Of a stretch of DNA of 10,793 nt, positions 5,511-10,793 are shown piece after piece (positions within the stretch are counted from its first letter, which is position 1; every line of letters starts with the position of its first letter). This DNA is from Lachnospiraceae bacterium (GTDB taxonomy: Bacteria; Bacillota; Clostridia; Lachnospirales; Lachnospiraceae), in the NCBI GenBank assembly GCA_900767585.1, contig CAAFZP010000137.1, positions 1 to 10,793 on the forward strand. The letters are read 5' to 3'. The notes under the pieces are model-generated. The model saw nothing but the letters and a program-made list of their open reading frames with translations. It did no database searches and was not told the origin of the DNA. A program made the translations under genes and the position numbers.

Positions 5511-7811
5511 ATGGAACATAAGAATTACAATGCCATTCACAAATCAGTCCGGAAGAAAGACTCCATGCAGCTGCTGCTGGGAAAACCGGTGTATACAGAT
5601 GATATCACGGGCCCTGCGCTTGTCGTGAAGCTTCTGCGCAGTCCGCATGCCAATGCGATTGTGGAAGAAATCCATACAGAAATTGCAAAGAAAATTCCGG
5701 GTGTGGTGGATATCTATACATGGGAGGATGTGCCGAAGACGAGGTTTGCAATTGCAGGTCAGACTTATCCGGAGCCATCTCCGTATGACCGGTTGATCAT
5801 CGACCGGCACGTACGGTTTGTGGGAGATGTTGTCGCAATTATTGCAGCAGAGGATGAAAAAGCGGCATGCAAAGCGATGAAGCTTGTGAAAGTGAAATAC
5901 AATGTGTTAAAGCCGGTGCTTGATTTCCACAAAGCGAAGGATAATCCGGTGCTTGTGCATCCGGAGGATGACTGGTATCCGCCGGTTGATGTAGGCGGTG
6001 ATGCAAAACGGAATGTGATCGCACATGAATTGAGCGGAGATGGCGATGTCGATGCCGTGATATCGGACTGCGAGGTATCATTTTCCCATGCCTATCATAT
6101 GCGTTCGTTCAACCAGGCGATGATGGAAACATTTCGCACATATACATGCCTTGACCGGTATGGAAGACTGCACGTGATTTCTTCGACACAGATTGTTTTC
6201 CATGTGCGCCGGATTTTATCGAGAGCGCTTGGAATCCCAAAAAGCAAAATCCGCGTGGAAAAACCGCGGATCGGTGGTGGATTTGGCGCGAAGCAGACTG
6301 CAGTCAGCGAAGTGTATCCGGCGTTTGTGACGATGCAGACGGGACGCCCGGCGAAACTCATCTTCACAAGGTACGAAAGCCAGATCGCAGGTTCACCGCG
6401 GCATGAGATGGAAGTCACTGTCCGGCTGGGGGCAGACCGGGACGGACATATCCGCGGACTCGATCTGTACACACTTTCCAATACAGGTGCATACGGGGAA
6501 CATGGACCAACGACGGTCGGGCTTAGCGGACACAAGTCGATTCCACTTTATACAGGAGGACTTGAGGCGTTCCGGTTTGGTTACGATGTCGTCTATACAA
6601 ATACGATGGCGGCGGGCGCTTATCGCGGCTATGGCGCAACCCAGGGAATCTTTGCTCTGGAGTCCTCGGTCAATGAGCTTGCGGAGTCGCTTGGCATCGA
6701 TCCGACGCAGATTCGGGAGAAAAATATGCTCCGGGAGGGCATGAAGATGCCGGCGTATTATGGAGAGACTGCAAATGCCTGCGCGCTTGACCGCTGTATG
6801 GCAAGATGCCGTGAGCTTTTTGGCTGGGAAGAGAAATATCCGGTCCGGGAGATGGGCGATGGAAAAGTGCGGACTGCCGGTGTTGCGATGGCGATGCAGG
6901 GTTCCTGTATATCCAACGTCGATGTCGGTTCTGCAACTGTGAAGCTGGCTGATGATGGAACGTTTAACCTGATCATCGGTGCGGCAGATATGGGAACCGG
7001 CTGTGATACGATTCTGGCACAGATGGTGGCGGAGTGTATGGACTGCTCTGTGGATGACGTGGCAGTATTTGGTGCAGATACGGACGCATCTCCGTATGAT
7101 TCCGGTTCTTATGCATCTTCGACTACCTATGTAACAGGAAAAGCAGTAGAGCTTGCCTGCGAGGAGCTGAAGAAAAAACTGTGTGCGATTGCGGCGGGAA
7201 TGCTTGGATGTGAGCCGGAAGAAACGGTATTCGAAGATGGGTGTGTGCGGAAGATTAACACAGACGAGCGTGTCACACTGGCGCAGATCAGTGTGAAGGA
7301 TCAGGTGGCAAATGATATTGCTGCGGTTGCGACTGCATCGCATTCTTCACCGGTTTCTCCACCGCCATATATGGTTGGTATGGTGGAAATTGAGCTTGAC
7401 CGCTATACGGGGGAGGTAAAAATCCTCGATTATGTGGCAGTTGTGGATTGTGGAATCGCGATCAACCCGGCACTTGCACGTATCCAGGCAGAGGGCGGGA
7501 TCGTGCAGGGAATCGGTCATACGTTGTTTGAGAATATCACATATGATGAAACCGGAAAACCGGTTGAGTCCAATTTTATGCAATATAAAATCCCAACGCG
7601 GCTGGACATGGGACACCTACGGGTTGAGTTTGAGAATAGCTACGAGCCGACAGGCCCATTTGGCGCAAAATCTATCGGAGAAATCGTGATCAACACACCG
7701 GCACCGGCGATTGCACATGCAATTTACCGGGCGACAGGTGTATGGCACAGAGAACTTCCGATCACACCGGAGAAGATATTGATGTCGATGCCGGAAGATG
7801 ATTTTAGATAA
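5511..7811 (+). CDS. Molybdenum hydroxylase molybdopterin-binding catalytic subunit (xanthine/purine dehydrogenase-like)
   Basis: This 766-residue catalytic subunit holds the molybdenum cofactor and hydroxylates its substrate with oxygen from water. The N-terminal a/b-hammerhead domain (GKPVYTDDI... LRSPHANA, VVDIYTWEDVP) precedes the cofactor-binding region. Motifs include RIGGGFGAKQ (254-262), AAGAYRGYGATQG with R372 at the substrate-pocket position, GAADMGTGCDT (490-500), DSGSYASSTTYVTG, and the catalytic glutamate E724 in GPFGAKSIGE. AAAGGAG lies 6 nt before the ATG. Purine hydroxylation is suggested by the permease that follows. The YRGYGATQG form of the Arg motif resembles what I recall of XdhD and clostridial selenium-dependent enzymes, but selenium cannot be seen in sequence and no selenium-insertion gene is in the window. 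No frameshift or missing key residue was seen. Confidence 0.93.
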   Translation: MEHKNYNAIHKSVRKKDSMQLLLGKPVYTDDITGPALVVKLLRSPHANAIVEEIHTEIAKKIPGVVDIYTWEDVPKTRFAIAGQTYPEPSPYDRLIIDRHVRFVGDVVAIIAAEDEKAACKAMKLVKVKYNVLKPVLDFHKAKDNPVLVHPEDDWYPPVDVGGDAKRNVIAHELSGDGDVDAVISDCEVSFSHAYHMRSFNQAMMETFRTYTCLDRYGRLHVISSTQIVFHVRRILSRALGIPKSKIRVEKPRIGGGFGAKQTAVSEVYPAFVTMQTGRPAKLIFTRYESQIAGSPRHEMEVTVRLGADRDGHIRGLDLYTLSNTGAYGEHGPTTVGLSGHKSIPLYTGGLEAFRFGYDVVYTNTMAAGAYRGYGATQGIFALESSVNELAESLGIDPTQIREKNMLREGMKMPAYYGETANACALDRCMARCRELFGWEEKYPVREMGDGKVRTAGVAMAMQGSCISNVDVGSATVKLADDGTFNLIIGAADMGTGCDTILAQMVAECMDCSVDDVAVFGADTDASPYDSGSYASSTTYVTGKAVELACEELKKKLCAIAAGMLGCEPEETVFEDGCVRKINTDERVTLAQISVKDQVANDIAAVATASHSSPVSPPPYMVGMVEIELDRYTGEVKILDYVAVVDCGIAINPALARIQAEGGIVQGIGHTLFENITYDETGKPVESNFMQYKIPTRLDMGHLRVEFENSYEPTGPFGAKSIGEIVINTPAPAIAHAIYRATGVWHRELPITPEKILMSMPEDDFR

Positions 7812-7840
7812 GCAAATACGAAAGACAAGGAGAAAAACAG

Positions 7841-9241
7841 ATGAAAAAGAGTTTTAAGTTATCGGATGCGGCATTTCAGATGGATGGAAAGATGCCGCTT
7901 GCGCAGGCAATTCCTCTTGGATTGCAGCATGTTTTGGCGATGTTTGTTGGAAACCTTACACCGCTTTTAATCATCACAGGTGCCTGTGGAATCGCAGGAG
8001 GAGAGTTTGCCGGGTTGCAGCTTTCCCTGCTTCAGAATGCAATGCTTGTTGCAGGAATTGTGACATTGGTGCAGCTTTTTGCAATCGGTCCGGTCGGCGG
8101 ACGTGTACCGATCATCATGGGTACATCATCCGGGTTTATTGGTGTATTTAACAGCGTTGCAGCAACGATGGGGGGCGGTGTATCCGCATATGGAGCAATC
8201 ATGGGGGCATCAATTTTAGGTGGCTTTTTTGAGACGGTGCTTGGGTTCTTTTTAAAACCGCTCCGGAAGTTTTTCCCATCGGTTGTGACAGGTACAGTTG
8301 TTATGTCCATCGGTTTAAGCCTGATTTCTGTTGGAATCAATTCTTTTGGCGGTGGAAACAAGGCGGAAGATTTTGGCTCGATGGAGAATCTGCTGCTGGC
8401 ACTCTTTGTGTTGATTGTGATATTGATCTTCAAGCATTGCACAAAAGGATTTTTGAGTTCTTCCTCGATTTTATTGGGTATTATTGCCGGATATATTGCT
8501 GCAATCGTTATGGGATTTGTGCTTCCTACGACCGGGGTGACTGCCGATGGCGTCGAGTATACAAAAGCGTGGGTGCTGAACTGGGACAAGGTAGCAGATG
8601 CTGCGTGGTTTGCGATCCCGAAGATCATGCCGGTCAAGCCGGTATTTGACATGCGTGCAATTCTGCCGGTTATGATCATGTTTATTGTTACAGCGGTTGA
8701 AACAGTTGGAGATATCTCCGGTGTTATGGAAGGTGGACTGGGACGGGAAGCAACCGATAAGGAGTTGTCCGGTGGTGTTATGTGTGATGGACTTGGATCT
8801 TCGCTTGCTGCCTGTTTTGGTGTTCTGCCGAATACGTCTTTCAGCCAGAATGTCGGACTTGTTGCCATGACAAAGGTTGTGAATCGGTTTGCGCTTGCAA
8901 CGGGAGCTGTGTTCCTGATTCTCTGTGGACTCTGTCCGAAGCTTGCGGCGCTTATTTCTATCATGCCGCAGTCAGTACTCGGCGGTGCCGCAGTTATGAT
9001 GTTTTCTTCGATTGTATTCAGTGGAATCCAGCTGATCACGAAGAATCCGATGAATTCGCGTAATCTCTCCATTGTCTCTGTAGCGCTCGGTGTTGGCTAT
9101 GGTATGGGAGCAAATCCGGATATCCTTGTCCATGCACCGAAGCTTGTACAGCTTGTGTTTGGCGGCTCTGGAATCGTACCTGCTGCAATTGTGGCAATCC
9201 TGTTGAATATTGTACTTCCAAAAGAGAAAGAAGAGCAGTAA
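7841..9241 (+). CDS. NCS2-family uracil/xanthine-type permease (XanQ/PbuX-like purine transporter)
   Basis: This 466-residue integral membrane protein of the nucleobase-ascorbate transporter family would import a purine such as xanthine or urate by proton symport. It has a largely hydrophobic sequence with about 12-14 membrane segments. The first contains the conserved LQH motif with H30. The family signature is QNVGLVAMTK (336-345), where Lys replaces the more usual Arg or Gly after Thr. ETVGDISG is the conserved acidic segment of TM8, and CDGLGSSLAACFG is also typical. AAGGAG precedes the ATG, and the gene lies 29 nt after the hydroxylase stop with no terminator between, so it should be cotranscribed. 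The pairing with a molybdenum hydroxylase supports a purine as substrate. Exact specificity is not readable. Confidence 0.92.
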   Translation: MKKSFKLSDAAFQMDGKMPLAQAIPLGLQHVLAMFVGNLTPLLIITGACGIAGGEFAGLQLSLLQNAMLVAGIVTLVQLFAIGPVGGRVPIIMGTSSGFIGVFNSVAATMGGGVSAYGAIMGASILGGFFETVLGFFLKPLRKFFPSVVTGTVVMSIGLSLISVGINSFGGGNKAEDFGSMENLLLALFVLIVILIFKHCTKGFLSSSSILLGIIAGYIAAIVMGFVLPTTGVTADGVEYTKAWVLNWDKVADAAWFAIPKIMPVKPVFDMRAILPVMIMFIVTAVETVGDISGVMEGGLGREATDKELSGGVMCDGLGSSLAACFGVLPNTSFSQNVGLVAMTKVVNRFALATGAVFLILCGLCPKLAALISIMPQSVLGGAAVMMFSSIVFSGIQLITKNPMNSRNLSIVSVALGVGYGMGANPDILVHAPKLVQLVFGGSGIVPAAIVAILLNIVLPKEKEEQ

Positions 9242-9243
9242 AT

Positions 9244-10209
9244 GTGAATGAGAAGACGGACAAAATAAAATTTTATCTTGCACCGATGGAATCTGTGACT
9301 GGTTACGTGTATCGGAATGTGTATCATGCGATGTTTGGTGATATGGATAAGTATGTGACGCCGTTCATTGCACCATCGAAGAAGAAAGTGCTGAAGACGC
9401 GGGAGCGAAGAGATGTGGCCCCGGAGCATAATCGGGACATGTATGTCGTACCGCAGATCCTGACGAACGATGCAGCACAGTTCCTTACAACGTGCAATAC
9501 ACTGTCGGAGCTTGGCTATCAGGAAGTAAACCTGAATCTGGGCTGCCCGATGGCAACAGTCGTATCGAAGAAGAAAGGAAGCGGATTCTTAGAGGAACCG
9601 GATCGTTTAGACCAGTTCTTTGATGTGGTGTTCGAGGGGATGGCAAAATTGCCCAAAGAAGATAGATGCACAATCTCCGTAAAGACGCGGATCGGAGTGG
9701 AATTTCCGGAGGAATTTGAGGATATCCTGCAGATCTATAACCGGTATCCAATCTCCGAGGTGATGATCCATCCACGTCTGCAGAAAGATTTCTATAACAA
9801 TCATCCAAATCTCGATGTATTTGCGGAAGCATTGCAACATTGTGTACATCCAATCTGTTATAATGGAGATATCTTCACGGTGGAAGATTATCAAGTATTC
9901 CGTGAGAAGTTCCCGCAGGTAGACCGTATCATGCTTGGCAGAGGCGTGATCGCGAATCCGGGACTGGTACGGGAGATCCGGATGGGACAGCCGGTGACAA
10001 AAGCAGAATTAAAGGAATACCATGACCGGCTTTATGCCGGATACCGGGACGAGATGGACTGCGAGCGGGATGCGCTCTTCAAGATGAAGGAAGTGTGGTT
10101 CTATCTTGGTAAGATGTTCCCGGATGCAGAGCGGGAGCTTAAGAAGGTGAAGAAGGCAGACCGGCCGGAGGAGTATCTGGCTGCGGTGAGAAGTGTATTT
10201 CGGGGATAG
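9244..10209 (+). CDS. dus: tRNA-dihydrouridine synthase (Dus family, COG0042-type)
   Basis: This 321-residue FMN enzyme would reduce specific uridines in the tRNA D-loop. Visible landmarks are the N-terminal LAPMESVTGYVYR, NLNLGCP with catalytic C101, SVKTRIG with K147, MIHPR with H176, NGDIF, and LGRGVIANPGLV of the phosphate-binding loop. The start is a GTG at 9244, 2 nt after the permease stop, with only a weak purine-rich ribosome site. The next in-frame Met lies inside the conserved AP-M-E motif, so GTG is the best choice. The gene is a housekeeping function at the tail of a catabolic operon and stands next to a tRNA cluster. An internal promoter was not recognised. The subfamily (DusA, DusB or DusC type) cannot be assigned by eye. 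Confidence 0.92.
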   Translation: MNEKTDKIKFYLAPMESVTGYVYRNVYHAMFGDMDKYVTPFIAPSKKKVLKTRERRDVAPEHNRDMYVVPQILTNDAAQFLTTCNTLSELGYQEVNLNLGCPMATVVSKKKGSGFLEEPDRLDQFFDVVFEGMAKLPKEDRCTISVKTRIGVEFPEEFEDILQIYNRYPISEVMIHPRLQKDFYNNHPNLDVFAEALQHCVHPICYNGDIFTVEDYQVFREKFPQVDRIMLGRGVIANPGLVREIRMGQPVTKAELKEYHDRLYAGYRDEMDCERDALFKMKEVWFYLGKMFPDAERELKKVKKADRPEEYLAAVRSVFRG

Positions 10210-10210
10210 A

Positions 10211-10240
10211 AAAACAGCAGTCGTCTGACTGCTGTTTTTT
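10211..10240. terminator. Bidirectional intrinsic terminator between dus and the tRNA-Leu gene
   Basis: A 12-bp stem, AAAACAGCAGTC (10211-10222) and GACTGCTGTTTT (10227-10238), with a GTCT loop starts right after the dus stop and ends in a six-T run. Read on the minus strand, the same hairpin ends in five T residues after tRNA-Leu, so it can stop both convergent transcripts. Confidence 0.9.
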
Positions 10241-10242
10241 AA

Positions 10243-10324
10243 TGCGGGTGGGGGGACTTGAACCCCCACGGGAACTCCCACTAGAACCTAAATCTAGCGC
10301 GTCTGCCAATTCCGCCACACCCGC
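10243..10324 (-). tRNA. tRNA-Leu (anticodon UAG)
   Basis: This is an 82-nt class II tRNA. The acceptor GCGGGTG pairs with CACCCGC, followed by discriminator A at 10243. The anticodon loop TTTAGGT sits between CTAGA and TCTAG, giving UAG (reads CUA and relatives). A variable arm with a GGGA/TCCC stem and T-arm GGGGG-TTCAAGT-CCCCC are present. No CCA is encoded. The bidirectional terminator lies just beyond its 3' end. Confidence 0.97.
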
Positions 10325-10346
10325 ATGTGGATTATGAAATTAATAT

Positions 10347-10352
10347 ATTATA
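10347..10352 (-). promoter_or_regulatory. Possible -10 element for tRNA-Leu
   Basis: A minus-strand TATAAT lies 22 nt upstream of the tRNA-Leu 5' end, in an AT-rich spacer after a terminator-like hairpin. No convincing -35 box was found at 17 bp. If real, it would let tRNA-Leu be transcribed independently of the four upstream tRNA genes. Confidence 0.35.
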
Positions 10353-10382
10353 ATATGAAAGAACGGAAGCGAAATATATGAA

Positions 10383-10410
10383 TAAAAAATTAGCAGATGA
10401 ATTCATCTGC
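10383..10410 (-). terminator. Palindromic hairpin with T-rich tail between tRNA-Lys and tRNA-Leu
   Basis: The perfect 18-bp palindrome GCAGATGAATTCATCTGC (10393-10410) is followed on the minus strand by TAATTTTTTATT. As RNA it would form a stem of at least 7 bp with an AAUU loop and a near-adjacent U run, fitting an intrinsic terminator or processing stem after tRNA-Lys. The three bases between stem and T-run make it weaker than the dus terminator. Confidence 0.55.
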
Positions 10411-10416
10411 CAAAAG

Positions 10417-10489
10417 TGAGCCACGGGGGAATCGAACCCCCGACAACTTGATTAAAAGTCAAGTGCTCTACCGACTGAGCTAGTGGCCC
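10417..10489 (-). tRNA. tRNA-Lys (anticodon UUU)
   Basis: This is a 73-nt tRNA. The acceptor GGGCCAC pairs with GTGGCTC (one G-U), and the discriminator is A. The D-arm is TAGCTCAGTCGGTAGAGC. The anticodon loop CTTTTAA between CTTGA and TCAAG gives UUU, and the T-arm is CGGGGG-TTCGATT-CCCCCG. No CCA is encoded. It lies 18 nt after tRNA-Gln in transcription order. Confidence 0.97.
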
Positions 10490-10507
10490 GTATAAATAAT
10501 AAAATAG

Positions 10508-10579
10508 CTGGGCTAGTTGGATTCGAACCAACGAATGCAGGAGTCAAAGTCCTGTGCCTTACCGCTTGGCGATAGCCCA
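10508..10579 (-). tRNA. tRNA-Gln (anticodon UUG)
   Basis: This is a 72-nt tRNA. The acceptor TGGGCTA pairs with TAGCCCA, and the discriminator is G, as usual for Gln. The anticodon loop CTTTGAC between CAGGA and TCCTG gives UUG, and the T-arm is GTTGG-TTCGAAT-CCAAC. The unpaired-prone U1-A72 end fits bacterial tRNA-Gln. No CCA is encoded. Confidence 0.97.
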
Positions 10580-10627
10580 TTAAAAACCTGCTCTTGCAAA
10601 GCCTGCAATCAAAATAAAATAGAAGAG

Positions 10628-10702
10628 GGTGGATAGAGGGACTCGAACCCTCGGCCTCCAGAGCCACAATCTGGCGCGCTAGCCAACTGCGCCATACCCA
10701 CC
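10628..10702 (-). tRNA. tRNA-His (anticodon GUG)
   Basis: This is a 75-nt tRNA counted with the encoded G-1 at 10702, which faces discriminator C73 at 10628; that pair is the histidine identity element. The acceptor GTGGGTA pairs with TATCCAC, the anticodon loop TTGTGGC between CCAGA and TCTGG gives GUG, and the T-arm is GAGGG-TTCGAGT-CCCTC. No CCA is encoded. Confidence 0.97.
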
Positions 10703-10716
10703 ATATAATATAAAAA

Positions 10717-10790
<74 letters not shown>

Positions 10791-10793
10791 ATA

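Noticed and set aside
6393..7343. 316-codon minus-strand frame inside the catalytic subunit gene
   Set aside because: It is rich in Arg, His, Cys and Ser with no domain, and it lies opposite a fully conserved hydroxylase coding region.
5511..7811. Selenocysteine in the catalytic subunit
   Set aside because: No in-frame UGA was found. Selenium in this enzyme class is a separate ligand, so sequence neither supports nor excludes it.
8032..9072. 346-codon minus-strand frame inside the permease gene
   Set aside because: It mirrors the hydrophobic permease codons. Its Pro/Thr/Ser/Ile-rich translation has no motif and no ribosome site was seen.
10580..10627. Possible hairpin TTGCA-GGCTT-TGCAA between tRNA-His and tRNA-Gln
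   Set aside because: The stem is only 5 bp with no adjacent T-run. It may be a processing spacer, but there is not enough to call a terminator.

Overview
The window looks like chromosome from a Gram-positive anaerobic gut-type Clostridium relative, most likely Lachnospiraceae. The grounds are the style of the proteins, a lipoprotein-anchored binding protein, strong AGGAG ribosome sites, tRNA genes without encoded CCA, and a split three-gene molybdenum hydroxylase. The family-level call is inference.

Left arm (1-4108, all minus strand): a tightly overlapping operon reads leftward from about 4142. It encodes a solute-binding lipoprotein, a FecCD-type permease, an ABC ATPase, a single-domain ModE-type regulator, and a two-domain protein that runs off the left edge. 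That last protein joins a THEP1-like P-loop NTPase to a MocA/MobA-like nucleotidyltransferase. By sequence family alone the transporter would be called an iron/siderophore/cobalamin importer. Its neighbours (ModE, MocA and a divergent molybdenum hydroxylase) argue instead for molybdate or tungstate import, as in the MolBCA type.

Control region (4109-4236): this short divergent intergenic segment carries two overlapping sigma-A-like promoters. A 24-bp imperfect palindrome over the predicted leftward start site resembles the ModE operator. A perfect 10-bp inverted repeat (AACCGCTTTT / AAAAGCGGTT) straddles the rightward promoter.

Right arm (4237-10209, plus strand): three subunits of a xanthine-dehydrogenase-family molybdenum hydroxylase (FAD, 2x[2Fe-2S], molybdopterin) are followed by an NCS2 uracil/xanthine-type permease. 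A tRNA-dihydrouridine synthase starts 2 nt after the permease stop. A strong bidirectional hairpin terminator closes this arm.

Right end (10243-10790, minus strand): a five-gene tRNA cluster, Arg(UCU)-His(GUG)-Gln(UUG)-Lys(UUU)-Leu(UAG), is convergent with the dus gene. A palindromic terminator-like hairpin lies between Lys and Leu.

Taken together, one arm would import the metal oxyanion, sense it and finish the cofactor. The other arm would import a purine and hydroxylate it. The most unusual elements are the NTPase-MocA fusion, the molybdenum context of a FecCD-type importer, and the well-placed ModE-like operator. No CRISPR array, insertion sequence or phage gene is visible.
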